Shown piece after piece: positions 42,390 through 51,589 of a stretch of 64,000 bases of DNA. Each line of letters starts with the position of its first letter. Position 1 is the first letter of the stretch. The stretch spans positions 62,001 through 126,000 of the forward strand of contig CAUQTV010000010.1 of NCBI GenBank assembly GCA_963521185.1, in the 5' to 3' direction. Source of the stretch: Enterobacter_D sp963521185 (lineage in GTDB: Bacteria; Pseudomonadota; Gammaproteobacteria; Enterobacterales; Enterobacteriaceae). The notes under the pieces are model-generated. The model saw only the letters and a program-made list of their open reading frames with translations, did no database searches and had not been told where the DNA came from. Position numbers and translations under genes: made by a program.

Positions 42390-43415
42390 TTAGGTAATCG
42401 CCTGTGTCGACCCGCGAACGATCAGTTCGCAGTCCAGCAGCCGGGAGCCGCTGCTGACGTTCTGCCCGTGGAGCTGATCGAGCAGCAATAGCATAGCTTC
42501 ACGCCCAATCTCATAGCGCGGCTGCGACACCGTGGTCAGCGGCGGATCGCAAAATTCCGCCAGCGAAATGTTATCAAAACCGATGATAGACAACTCCTGC
42601 GGCACTTTCAGGCCACGGCGTTTGGCACAGGACAACGCGCCCAGCGCCATCACGTCACTGTGGCAGAACACGGCGGTGGGCGGTTTAGGCAGCGACAGTA
42701 ACTGCTCCAGCGCGTTGCTCCCCGCTTCATAGGTGAAGTTTCCACGCGCAATGTAGTGCGGATCAACGGTAATACCCGTGCGGCGCAGCGCCTGCACGTA
42801 GCCTTGCAGACGGTAATGACACAGCGGCATCTCTTCTGGCCCGGCGATACAGCCGATGCGCTGGTGGCCCTGCTCAAGCAGATAGTTAACGGCGTCAAAC
42901 GCCGCCGTCAGGTTATCTATGTGCACCGTTGGCAGTTCAAGCTCAGGGGCAAACTCGTTGGCCATCACCATCGGCGGCAAATTGCGCTGCTCTTCAATGC
43001 TGGCATCAAAAGGCAGACGCGAGCCGAGCAACAGCATGCCGTCGATTTGCTTGGTAATGATCAAATCGATGAAGGTTTTTTCCTGCTGATTCTGGTGCGC
43101 ACAGTCGCCAATCAGCACCAGATAACCCTGCTCCGCGGCGGTGACTTCAATACCGCGAATAATCTCGCTGAAAAAGGGATCGCAAATGTCAGGCACAATC
43201 ACCAGCAGGGTGCGTGACTCGTTGCGCTTGATGTTGCGCCCCATGGCCTGCGGGAAATAGCCCACTTCCATCGCCGCCTGTTCCACCCGGTTGCGGGTAG
43301 ACTGGGAGACTTTATCCGGATTCATTAACGCACGAGACACGGTTGCCGTAGAGACGTTCGCTTTCTCGGCAACATCTTTCATGGTCGCGGCAGCAACCTC
43401 TTTCTTAGCCTTCAC
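42390..43415 (-). CDS. cytR: Transcriptional repressor CytR
   Basis: A 341-residue LacI-family repressor, exactly the E. coli length when started at the GTG ending at 43415, which has GAGGAGAAAGAG directly upstream; a longer frame from 43478 lacks support. N-terminal HTH TMKDVAEKANVSTATVSRAL (about residues 11-30), then a periplasmic-binding-type core that binds cytidine (SRTLLVIVPDICDPFFSEII, in parts; FCHSDVMALGAL; IIGFDNISLAEF). It represses nucleoside uptake and catabolism genes together with CRP. Confidence 0.97.
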   Translation of the reverse strand: MKAKKEVAAATMKDVAEKANVSTATVSRALMNPDKVSQSTRNRVEQAAMEVGYFPQAMGRNIKRNESRTLLVIVPDICDPFFSEIIRGIEVTAAEQGYLVLIGDCAHQNQQEKTFIDLIITKQIDGMLLLGSRLPFDASIEEQRNLPPMVMANEFAPELELPTVHIDNLTAAFDAVNYLLEQGHQRIGCIAGPEEMPLCHYRLQGYVQALRRTGITVDPHYIARGNFTYEAGSNALEQLLSLPKPPTAVFCHSDVMALGALSCAKRRGLKVPQELSIIGFDNISLAEFCDPPLTTVSQPRYEIGREAMLLLLDQLHGQNVSSGSRLLDCELIVRGSTQAIT

Positions 43416-43565
43416 CTCTTTCTCCTCGCATGCACGACGCAGGCGCAGCCACATCCCCTGTGTCTGGCATTCAGACACATTTTTATCAGATAGTTACTCG
43501 TTTCGGTTACAGTATTTTCATGAAAAGTGTGACGGATGTTGAATTTTTCGATCCGCCTCGCAACC

Positions 43566-45761
43566 TCAGCCCTCAATGGGATCGACATCCAGCACCCACT
43601 TCACCTTGCGCGATTCCGGCAGCGTGTTGATCAGCACCAGCGCGCTGGTAATCAAATGCTGGAGGTGCACGCGGGAAGGGTGCTGAAGAAGCAGTTGCCA
43701 GCGATAGCGGCCACCGCGTTTTGGCGCGAGGGCAGGGACCGGCCCTAAAATCCACAGGTTCTTGTCGATGAGCGGGCTGGCCTGCAAAAGATTGCGTAGC
43801 TGCTGCAAAAAGAGCGGAGCCTGCTGATTGTTGTGATCTTCTGCGCGAATAATCACGTGGCTGGTCCACGGCGGCAGTTGCAGCGTCTGTCGTTCCGCCA
43901 GCGCCTGATCCGCAAAGGCGTCGTAGCCTTTATGCAACAGCGTCTGTAATAAAGGATGCTCGGGATGGTGCGTTTGCAGCACGACTTCGCCCTGTTTGCC
44001 CGCCCGGCCTGCGCGACCGGATACCTGGGTATAGAGCTGGGCGAAGCGCTCGGCGGCGCGAAAATCGGCGGAGAACAGTGCACCATCCACGTCGAGCAAG
44101 GCCACCAGCGTCACATCCGGGAAGTGATGCCCCTTCGCCAGCATTTGCGTGCCAATCAAAATACGCGCCCCGCCGCGATGCACGTCGGCAAGATGCTGCT
44201 CCAGCGCACCTTTGCGGCTGGTGGTGTCGCGATCAATACGTGAGATCGGCACGCCGGGGAAGAATGGCGTCAGCGCCTGTTCAAGCTGCTCGGTGCCCAG
44301 ACCGACCGGCACCATATGCGTGGAGCCGCAGGAGGGGCACTGGCGCGGCACCGGACGCTGACTGTCGCAATGGTGGCAGCGCAGCTGATGCTGCGCCTGA
44401 TGCAGCGTATAGTAGTGGTCGCAGCGAGGGCATTCGGCAATCCAGCCGCAGTCGTGGCACAGCAGCGCAGGCGCAAAACCCCGGCGGTTTAGAAACAGGA
44501 TCACCTGATTATTGGCCTGCAAATGCTGGCGCATGCGGGTAATGAGCGCAGGCGCAAGCCCGGCCTGCACCTGCTGACCTTTGAGATCGAGCACGTGCTG
44601 CGTCGCCGGTCGCGCATTTCCCGCCCGACGCGTTAGCCGCAGCAGGCGGTATTTACGCAGGCGAACATTATGCAGCGTCTCAAGCGCCGGCGTGGCCGAG
44701 CCAAGAATAATCGGGATCTGCTCGCTGTGTGCGCGGTACACCGCTAAGTCACGCGCGTGGTAGCGCCAGCCCTCTTGCTGTTTGTACGAGCTGTCGTGCT
44801 CTTCATCGATGACGATCACGCCGAGGTTTTTAAACGGCGTAAACAGCGACGAGCGCGTGCCAATGACAATCGCTGCTTCACCGTTTTTCGCTTTCAGCCA
44901 GGCGCTCAGGCGCTCGCTGTCGTTAAGCCCGGAGTGCAGCACTTCAACGGGGGCGTTAAAACGTTCGCGAAAGCGGGCGATGGTCTGCGGCGTCAGGCCG
45001 ATTTCAGGCACCATCACCAGCGCTTGTTTTCCCTGCGCGAGAATGTTCTCCAGCACGCTGAGATAGACTTCTGTTTTGCCTGAGCCGGTGACGCCCGCCA
45101 GCAGCCAGGCGGAGAAGGTGTCGGAGTCGCTGTGGATCGCGCCCACCGCCGTCGCCTGCTCGGTATTGAGCCGTAAGCGCTCGCCGGGAACGGACCAGGT
45201 GGCGCGCCAGTCGTTAAGGGACGGCGCTTCGCTATTCAGCTCACACAGGCCCTTCGCGCGCAGCGCCTGAAGCGCGGCGTCGTTAAATTCGAGATCGGCT
45301 ACCTGGTGCCGCCAGATTTTTCCCTGTCGCAGCGCGGAGAGCGCCTGCTGCTGTTTGGGGGATCGCTTCAGGCTGTTAATGTCGACCGCCTGGCCCTGCT
45401 CGGTGGCAAACCAGTACCACAGCGGTGCCGCGCTCGCCGGTTTGCCCTGGCGCAGCAGAATGGGCAGCGCGTGAAACAGCACATCGCCCAGCGGATGGTG
45501 ATAATACGCCGCCGCCCACAGCAGCAGTCGCCAGACGGCGGCCGAATAGACCGGCTCCTCATCCAACACGTCGACGATGTTTTTCAGCTCATCAAGCGGC
45601 AGTTCGCTTTTGTCGCTGACAGAGACAACGATGCCGATGCGTTCCTGTTTGCCAAACGGCACGCGCACGCGACAGCCCGCCTGAACGACCATGCCCTCGG
45701 GCAATCGGTAGTCAAACGTGCGGGGAAGCGGGACGGGCAGGGCTACATGAGCGACGGGCAT
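43566..45761 (-). CDS. priA: Primosomal protein N' (replication restart helicase PriA)
   Basis: A 731-residue DNA helicase (E. coli 732). An N-terminal 3'-DNA-binding domain (MPVAHVALPVPLPRTFDY), Walker A AGVTGSGKTEVYL (around residue 225), Walker B with DEEHDSSYKQQEG, and the eight-cysteine zinc-binding strand-exchange region (CHDCGWIAECPRCDHYYT, then RCHHCDS and CPSCGS) are intact, as are motif V/VI sequences GTQMLAKGHHFPDV and QVSGRAGRAGKQG. It reloads the replisome at repaired forks. Confidence 0.98.
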   Translation of the reverse strand: MPVAHVALPVPLPRTFDYRLPEGMVVQAGCRVRVPFGKQERIGIVVSVSDKSELPLDELKNIVDVLDEEPVYSAAVWRLLLWAAAYYHHPLGDVLFHALPILLRQGKPASAAPLWYWFATEQGQAVDINSLKRSPKQQQALSALRQGKIWRHQVADLEFNDAALQALRAKGLCELNSEAPSLNDWRATWSVPGERLRLNTEQATAVGAIHSDSDTFSAWLLAGVTGSGKTEVYLSVLENILAQGKQALVMVPEIGLTPQTIARFRERFNAPVEVLHSGLNDSERLSAWLKAKNGEAAIVIGTRSSLFTPFKNLGVIVIDEEHDSSYKQQEGWRYHARDLAVYRAHSEQIPIILGSATPALETLHNVRLRKYRLLRLTRRAGNARPATQHVLDLKGQQVQAGLAPALITRMRQHLQANNQVILFLNRRGFAPALLCHDCGWIAECPRCDHYYTLHQAQHQLRCHHCDSQRPVPRQCPSCGSTHMVPVGLGTEQLEQALTPFFPGVPISRIDRDTTSRKGALEQHLADVHRGGARILIGTQMLAKGHHFPDVTLVALLDVDGALFSADFRAAERFAQLYTQVSGRAGRAGKQGEVVLQTHHPEHPLLQTLLHKGYDAFADQALAERQTLQLPPWTSHVIIRAEDHNNQQAPLFLQQLRNLLQASPLIDKNLWILGPVPALAPKRGGRYRWQLLLQHPSRVHLQHLITSALVLINTLPESRKVKWVLDVDPIEG

Positions 45762-45973
45762 CTAATCATCCTGACGTGAAAACTGGCGGGTTAGTATACA
45801 CATTGTTAGACTAAGCGAGCGGATCAGTTTGCATGTGCTGGTTAATTTCTGTATGATTCGCCGCCTTTGGTGTGTTTTGTCACGCCAAAGAGACTGTTAT
45901 CTACTTTAAATATCGCGTGGTGTCTGGCGTTAGGGCTGGAAGAGCGACGCGGCCTTAAACTGAGGTTTGTTCC

Positions 45974-46186
45974 ATGAAAAAAGATATTCACCCGAAATAT
46001 GAAGAAATTACTGCAAACTGCTCTTGCGGTAATGTGATCAAAATCCGCTCTACCGTGGGTCACGATCTGAACCTGGACGTGTGCGGCCAATGCCACCCGT
46101 TCTATACTGGTAAACAACGTGATGTTGCTACCGGTGGCCGTGTTGACCGCTTCAACAAGCGCTTCAGCGTGCCAAGCAGCAAATAA
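45974..46186 (+). CDS. rpmE: 50S ribosomal protein L31
   Basis: A 70-residue zinc-type L31: cysteines in NCSCGN (16 and 18) and CGQCHP (37 and 40) form the zinc site. Ends in RFNKRFSVPSSK. It links the central protuberance to the small subunit. Divergent from priA; its own terminator follows closely. Confidence 0.99.
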   Translation: MKKDIHPKYEEITANCSCGNVIKIRSTVGHDLNLDVCGQCHPFYTGKQRDVATGGRVDRFNKRFSVPSSK

Positions 46187-46204
46187 GTCTTGCTGCCAGA
46201 AGAA

Positions 46205-46226
46205 ACCGCCTACGGGCGGTTTTTTT
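46205..46226 (+). terminator. Terminator of rpmE
   Basis: ACCGCC-TACG-GGCGGT followed by TTTTTT. The remaining gap to the porin gene (to 46534) is A/T-rich leader sequence in which I see no open frame of note. Confidence 0.88.
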
Positions 46227-46534
46227 GTATCTGCATTTTGTCCTCCTCCCGCTTACACCGCTCTTCTCCACAAAATATTCACAATTGGCACGGCGTTTCT
46301 TTTTTGAAGGTATATTGTTTCAGTTGCGATATTGATCCCGCTAACCTTTCGTTTTTTGCCGCAATTTTCAATTCCTGGCAAAATTTAAAAGGTTTAGGCA
46401 TTTACACTAAAATACACTTCGTGACGCTTTCAAAACATTATTACCCGTAGCTGTGTATTTCACTTGATGGGCTGGCCTGGGAATTTATAGCTACCTTTTT
46501 TCTTTTTGAAAATTTACGTCTCAGAGGAATTTCC

Positions 46535-47215
46535 ATGAAGTCGAAATATGCGCTGTTACTGCTGCCATTATTATCCTGTGCAGCTCATGCGGGTTACGTG
46601 GATTACCGCCATGAATATTATGACGATGGCCGTAACTACGATCGTGTTTATATGTCTCATCGCTTTGCGACCGGCTTTGGTGTGGCGGTTGAAGCGATCT
46701 CGCGCTCGAATGATGCCGACGCGAAACAGCCGTTTAACAACATGGAAACCAACGGTAATGAGTACACCGCGAGCTATCAGTTCACCTGGAATCAGTTGAT
46801 TTGGCAGCCAGGCTTTGTGGTAGAAACCGATGAAAATCAGGCGATTTATAAGCCTTATCTGCGCGTGCAGTATAACATCAACGAAAGCTGGTGGACGGCG
46901 TTCCGTTACCGTTTCGAGTACACCCGCCGTAATGCGGATGGTCGTGACGATCGTCGCGTAGACCGTCCGGAAGCCTGGGTTGGTTATAATGTGGGTGACT
47001 GGATGTTTGAACTCAACGGTATTTATAAATTCGCGGAAGCTGAAAATTTATACAATAATACCAAGCGCGATTATGAATATAATTTCCGCGTGGCCCACAA
47101 ATTTGGTCAATGGGTACCCTTCGCCGAAGTGGGTAACGTCTCTTCCGGGTTTAATACCGCCACCACCGACGATCGTCAGACGCGTTATCGTGTCGGTATT
47201 GGTTATAATTTCTAA
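46535..47215 (+). CDS. Oligogalacturonate-specific porin family protein (KdgM/NanC/OmpL type)
   Basis: A 226-residue outer-membrane protein. Signal peptide MKSKYALLLLPLLSCAAHA is followed by alternating beta-strand sequence opening with GYVDYRHEYYDDGRNYDRVY and closing with RYRVGIGYNF, ending in Phe as outer-membrane barrels do. The pattern fits the 12-stranded monomeric KdgM porins, which pass acidic oligosaccharides such as oligogalacturonate or sialic acid. No pectin or sialate genes adjoin it, so its ligand is unknown. The ribosome site AGAGGAA precedes the ATG. Insertion relative to the E. coli rpmE-metJ interval. Confidence 0.88.
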   Translation: MKSKYALLLLPLLSCAAHAGYVDYRHEYYDDGRNYDRVYMSHRFATGFGVAVEAISRSNDADAKQPFNNMETNGNEYTASYQFTWNQLIWQPGFVVETDENQAIYKPYLRVQYNINESWWTAFRYRFEYTRRNADGRDDRRVDRPEAWVGYNVGDWMFELNGIYKFAEAENLYNNTKRDYEYNFRVAHKFGQWVPFAEVGNVSSGFNTATTDDRQTRYRVGIGYNF

Positions 47216-47248
47216 AACGGTCCCGAATATTTATCTATTCGCGTAACA

Positions 47249-47284
47249 GGTTACGCCCGGCGGCGCAAGCTTGCCGGGCCTACA
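47249..47284. repeat. REP-type palindrome
   Basis: TTACGCCCGGCGGCGCAAGC then TTGCCGGGCCTAC, between the convergent porin and metJ genes. Confidence 0.7.
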
Positions 47285-47300
47285 ACTGCCTGCGGGAAGA

Positions 47301-47331
47301 AATAAGGGCAGAATGAGATTCTGCCCTTATT
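47301..47331. terminator. Terminator hairpin after metJ
   Basis: Perfect 14-bp stem AATAAGGGCAGAAT-GAG-ATTCTGCCCTTATT, six bases past the metJ stop and also beyond the convergent porin gene; probably serves both. Confidence 0.8.
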
Positions 47332-47337
47332 TGTTTA

Positions 47338-47655
47338 TCAGTATTCCCACGTATCCGGGTCGATACCCAGTTCACGCATGATCACCTTCGCCGCTTCCGG
47401 GATCTCATCGCTGCGCTCTTTACGCAGGTCTTCATCGTTCGGCAGAGGCTGACCGGTAAAGGCATGCAGGAACGCTTCACACAGTAGTTCACTGTTGGTG
47501 GCGTGACGCAGGTTGTTCACCTGACGACGGGTACGTTCATCGGTGAGGATTTTTAACACCTTCAGAGGAATGGAAACCGTAATTTTCTTTACTTGCTCAC
47601 TCTTCTTACCGTGCTCAGCGTATGGGCTGATATATTCGCCGCTCCATTCAGCCAT
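47338..47655 (-). CDS. metJ: Met regulon repressor MetJ
   Basis: A 105-residue ribbon-helix-helix repressor, full length of E. coli MetJ. The DNA-binding strand is [20 protein letters not shown] (residues about 22-41), followed by [20 protein letters not shown]. With S-adenosylmethionine it binds tandem met boxes, two arrays of which are seen in this window. Divergent from metB, sharing the operator region. Confidence 0.99.
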
Positions 47656-47848
47656 GAGATACCTTTAATCCTCTCAGTCATTAATAAAAGGCCAAAACCT
47701 GACAGAACACAGGTACCGGGCCGTAATCTCGCGTAGTTTACCGTAGAGACGACACCGTGACACGGAGTATCGCCGTCCAGGATGTGCACTAAAGCATATA
47801 ATTTTAACGGCTATTTGCTAATTGCTCAATCTATACGCAAAGAAGTTT

Positions 47849-47872
47849 AGATGTCCAGATGTATTGACGTCT
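47849..47872. promoter_or_regulatory. MetJ operator (met boxes) between metJ and metB
   Basis: Three contiguous 8-bp boxes AGATGTCC, AGATGTAT and TGACGTCT, close to the consensus AGACGTCT; a weaker fourth may precede at 47841-47848. Confidence 0.88.
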
Positions 47873-47931
47873 ATTATCACAATGTTATTCTGTTGCCTGA
47901 CTTTTCATCCCTTAAGCCAGGAAGCCTTCTC

Positions 47932-49092
47932 ATGACGCGTAAACAGGCCACCATCGCAGTGCGTAGCGGATTGAATGATGACGAACAGTACGGTTGCGTC
48001 GTCCCGCCGATTCATCTCTCCAGTACTTACAACTTCACCGGATTCAACGAACCTCGTGCCCATGACTACTCCCGCCGGGGTAACCCAACGCGTGATGTCG
48101 TTCAGCGCGCGCTGGCGGAACTTGAAGGCGGTGCAGGCGCGGTGATGACCAATACCGGCATGTCAGCCATTCACCTGGTGACGACGGTTTATCTCAAGCC
48201 CGGCGATCTGCTGGTTGCCCCGCACGACTGCTACGGCGGCAGCTACCGTCTGTTTGACAGCCTGGCAAAACGCGGCTGCTATCGCGTTTTATTTGTCGAT
48301 CAGAACGATGAGCAGGCAGTAAAATCGGCGCTGGCCGAAAAACCGAAGCTGGTGCTGATTGAAAGTCCAAGCAACCCATTGTTGCGCGTCGTGGATATTG
48401 CGAAAATCTGTCAGCTTGCCCGCGAGGCGGGGGCCGTTAGCGTGGTGGACAACACCTTCCTCAGCCCGGCGTTGCAAAACCCGCTGGCGCTGGGCGCGGA
48501 TCTTGTTCTGCACTCCTGCACCAAATACCTCAACGGGCATTCCGACGTGGTGGCGGGCGTGGTGATTGCGAAAGAAGAAGCGGCTGTCACCGAACTGGCA
48601 TGGTGGGCGAATAATATCGGCGTCACCGGCAGCGCCTTTGACAGCTATCTGCTGCTGCGCGGCCTGCGCACCCTGTCGCCGCGCATGGAAGTGGCGCAGC
48701 GTAACGCCCAGGCGATTGTTGAATTCCTGAAGACCCAGCCGCTGGTGAAAAAACTTTATCACCCGTCGCTGCCGGAAAATCAGGGGCATGAAATTGCAGC
48801 GCGTCAGCAAAAAGGCTTTGGCGCGATGCTGAGTTTTGAACTGGATGGCGATGAGCAAACATTGCGTCGCTTCTTAAGCGGGTTGTCACTGTTTACGCTG
48901 GCAGAATCCTTAGGTGGGGTTGAAAGTTTAATCTCCCACGCTGCCACCATGACGCACGCGGGTATGGCACCAGAAGCGCGTGCCGCCGCCGGTATTTCCG
49001 AGACGCTGTTACGCATCTCTACCGGCATTGAAGATGGTGAAGATTTAATTGCCGATCTGGAAAATGGCTTCCGGGTAGCAAACGAGGGGTAA
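47932..49092 (+). CDS. metB: Cystathionine gamma-synthase
   Basis: A 386-residue PLP enzyme matching E. coli MetB from MTRKQATIAVRSGLNDDEQY on. PLP lysine in LHSCTKYLNGHSDVV (near residue 198), YSRRGNPTRDVVQRAL and TLAESLGGVESLISHAATM (in part) are conserved. It joins O-succinylhomoserine and cysteine to cystathionine. The start at 47932 is chosen by homology; an upstream in-frame ATG at 47851 lies inside the met-box operator. metL follows by 2 bp. Confidence 0.98.
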   Translation: MTRKQATIAVRSGLNDDEQYGCVVPPIHLSSTYNFTGFNEPRAHDYSRRGNPTRDVVQRALAELEGGAGAVMTNTGMSAIHLVTTVYLKPGDLLVAPHDCYGGSYRLFDSLAKRGCYRVLFVDQNDEQAVKSALAEKPKLVLIESPSNPLLRVVDIAKICQLAREAGAVSVVDNTFLSPALQNPLALGADLVLHSCTKYLNGHSDVVAGVVIAKEEAAVTELAWWANNIGVTGSAFDSYLLLRGLRTLSPRMEVAQRNAQAIVEFLKTQPLVKKLYHPSLPENQGHEIAARQQKGFGAMLSFELDGDEQTLRRFLSGLSLFTLAESLGGVESLISHAATMTHAGMAPEARAAAGISETLLRISTGIEDGEDLIADLENGFRVANEG

Positions 49093-49094
49093 AC

Positions 49095-51527
49095 ATGAGT
49101 GTGATTGCGCAGGCAGGGGCGAAAGGTCGTCAACTGCATAAGTTTGGTGGGAGTAGTCTGGCAGACGTGAAATGTTACCTGCGCGTGGCGGGTATCATGG
49201 CGGAATATTCGCAGCCTGGCGACATGATGGTCGTGTCGGCTGCGGGCAGCACCACCAACCAACTGATCAGCTGGCTGAAGTTAAGCCAGACGGACAGACT
49301 TTCTGCGCATCAGGTTCAACAGGCGCTGCGCCGTTATCAGAGCGAACTGATTAGCGGCTTATTACCGGCGGAGATGGCCCAAACCCTGCTCAGCACCTTT
49401 ATTCACGATTTAGAGCGTCTGGCCGCGCTGCTCGACAGCGGCATCACCGATGCGGTGTACGCCGAAGTGGTGGGGCACGGCGAAATCTGGTCCGCGCGTT
49501 TGATGTCTGCGGTGCTCAACTTGCAGGGTATGGAGTCGGCCTGGCTGGACGCGCGCGATTTCTTACGCGCCGAGCGCTCCGCACAGCCGCAGGTGAATGA
49601 AGGCCTCTCTTATCCGCTGCTACAGCAACTGCTGGTGCAGCATCCGAACAAACGCATCGTGGCGACCGGCTTTATTTGCCGCAACGATGCAGGCGAAACC
49701 GTGCTGCTGGGCCGTAACGGCTCTGACTATTCGGCAACGCAGATTGGCGCACTGGGCGGCGTTTCTCGCGTTACCATCTGGAGCGACGTGGCCGGGGTCT
49801 ACAGCGCCGACCCGCGCAAAGTGAAAGATGCCTGCCTGTTACCGCTGCTGCGCCTGGATGAAGCCAGCGAACTGGCGCGTCTCGCCGCACCGGTCCTGCA
49901 TGCCCGCACCTTACAGCCGGTGTCCGGTAGCGATATCGATCTGCAACTGCGCTGTAGCTACAACCCGGAACAGGGTTCGACGCGCATTGAGCGCGTGCTC
50001 GCTTCCGGTACCGGGGCGCGCATTGTCACCAGTCATGATGATGTTTGCCTGATTGAATTCCAGGTCCCGGCCAGCCAGGACTTTAAGCTGGCGCACCGTG
50101 ACATCGACCTGATCTTAAAGCGCGCTCAGCTGCGTCCGCTGGCGGTGGGCGTGCATAACGACCGTAACCTGCTGCAACTGTGCTACACCTCCGAAGTGGT
50201 GGACAGCGCCCTGAAACTGCTCGACGAAGCCGGACTGCCGGGCGAGTTACGTTTACGTCAGGGGCTGGCGCTGGTGGCGCTGGTCGGTGCCGGCGTGTGC
50301 CGCAACCCGCTGCACAGCCACCGCTTCTGGCAACAGCTCAAAGGCCAGCCGGTGGAGTTTATCTGGCAGTCCGACGACAGCATCAGCCTTGTTGCCGTAT
50401 TGCGCGTTGGCCCGACCGAAAGCCTGATTCAGGGGCTGCACCAGTCGCTGTTCCGTGCGGAGAAGCGCATCGGTCTGGTGCTGTTCGGCAAAGGCAATAT
50501 TGGCTCCCGCTGGCTGGAACTGTTCGCCAGGGAACAGGGGGCGCTCTCGGCCCGCACCGGGTTTGAGTTTGTGCTGGCAGGCGTGGTGGACAGCCGCCGC
50601 AGTCTGCTGAGCTACGACGGCCTCGACGCCAGTCGCGCATTGGCGTTCTTTAACGATGAAGCGATTGAACAGGATGAAGAGTCGCTGTTCCTGTGGATGC
50701 GCGCGCACCCGTATGATGATTTAGTGGTGCTCGACGTGACCGCCAGCGAGCAGCTTGCCGATCAGTATCTGGACTTTGCCAGCCACGGTTTTCATGTCAT
50801 CAGCGCCAATAAACTGGCGGGGGCGAGCACCAGCGACAAATACCGCCAAATCCATGACGCCTTTGAGAAAACGGGCCGTCACTGGCTCTATAACGCCACC
50901 GTGGGCGCGGGTTTGCCGGTCAACCACACTGTGCGCGATCTGATTGACAGCGGTGACGCTATCCTGGCGATCAGCGGGATTTTCTCCGGCACGCTGTCGT
51001 GGCTGTTCCTGCAATTTGATGGCACCGTGCCCTTTACCGATCTGGTGGATCAGGCCTGGCAGCAGGGGCTGACGGAACCGGATCCGCGCGTTGACCTGTC
51101 GGGTAAAGACGTGATGCGCAAGCTGGTGATCCTCGCACGTGAAGCGGGTTACGACATCGAACCGGATCAGGTGCGCGTGGAATCGTTAGTGCCTGCGCAT
51201 TGTGAAGAAGGCTCGGTCGATCACTTCTTTGAAAACGGCGACGAGCTGAACGATCAGATGGTCCAGCGTCTGGAAGCCGCGCGTGAAATGGGGCTGGTGC
51301 TGCGCTACGTGGCGCGCTTCGATGCCAACGGCAAGGCGCGCGTAGGTGTGGAAGCGGTGCGTCCTGAGCATCCGCTGGCGGCCTTGCTGCCGTGTGATAA
51401 CGTCTTCGCCATTGAGAGCCGCTGGTATCGCGATAACCCGCTGGTGATCCGTGGCCCAGGCGCAGGCCGCGATGTCACCGCCGGGGCGATCCAGTCGGAC
51501 ATTAACCGTCTGGCGCAGCTGCTGTAA
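49095..51527 (+). CDS. metL: Bifunctional aspartokinase II/homoserine dehydrogenase II
   Basis: An 810-residue fusion enzyme. The N-terminal aspartokinase (to about residue 450) starts HKFGGSSLADVKCYLRVAGI and has NGSDYSATQIGALG; the C-terminal homoserine dehydrogenase opens with GLVLFGKGNIGSRWLELF and includes NKLAGASTSDKYRQIHDAF and the catalytic Lys/Asp region LSGKDVMRKLVILAREAGY (in part). It performs steps one and three toward homoserine for methionine and is not feedback-inhibited. Operon with metB, so controlled by MetJ. Confidence 0.98.
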   Translation: MSVIAQAGAKGRQLHKFGGSSLADVKCYLRVAGIMAEYSQPGDMMVVSAAGSTTNQLISWLKLSQTDRLSAHQVQQALRRYQSELISGLLPAEMAQTLLSTFIHDLERLAALLDSGITDAVYAEVVGHGEIWSARLMSAVLNLQGMESAWLDARDFLRAERSAQPQVNEGLSYPLLQQLLVQHPNKRIVATGFICRNDAGETVLLGRNGSDYSATQIGALGGVSRVTIWSDVAGVYSADPRKVKDACLLPLLRLDEASELARLAAPVLHARTLQPVSGSDIDLQLRCSYNPEQGSTRIERVLASGTGARIVTSHDDVCLIEFQVPASQDFKLAHRDIDLILKRAQLRPLAVGVHNDRNLLQLCYTSEVVDSALKLLDEAGLPGELRLRQGLALVALVGAGVCRNPLHSHRFWQQLKGQPVEFIWQSDDSISLVAVLRVGPTESLIQGLHQSLFRAEKRIGLVLFGKGNIGSRWLELFAREQGALSARTGFEFVLAGVVDSRRSLLSYDGLDASRALAFFNDEAIEQDEESLFLWMRAHPYDDLVVLDVTASEQLADQYLDFASHGFHVISANKLAGASTSDKYRQIHDAFEKTGRHWLYNATVGAGLPVNHTVRDLIDSGDAILAISGIFSGTLSWLFLQFDGTVPFTDLVDQAWQQGLTEPDPRVDLSGKDVMRKLVILAREAGYDIEPDQVRVESLVPAHCEEGSVDHFFENGDELNDQMVQRLEAAREMGLVLRYVARFDANGKARVGVEAVRPEHPLAALLPCDNVFAIESRWYRDNPLVIRGPGAGRDVTAGAIQSDINRLAQLL

Positions 51528-51534
51528 TCTTTTT

Positions 51535-51576
51535 GCCGGATGGCGCGCTTATCCGGCCTGTGGGCCGGGTAAGTTC
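51535..51576. repeat. REP-type palindrome
   Basis: TGCCGGATGGCGCGCTTATCC, then GGCCTGTGGGCCGGGTAAG, after metL. Confidence 0.65.
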
Positions 51577-51589
51577 GAAGCATCAAAGC

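Noticed and set aside
43416..43478. N-terminal extension of cytR
   Set aside because: The GTG at 43415 has a strong ribosome site and gives the exact known length.
47851..47931. N-terminal extension of metB
   Set aside because: The extra 27 codons run through the MetJ operator, and the protein from 47932 has the exact E. coli length.
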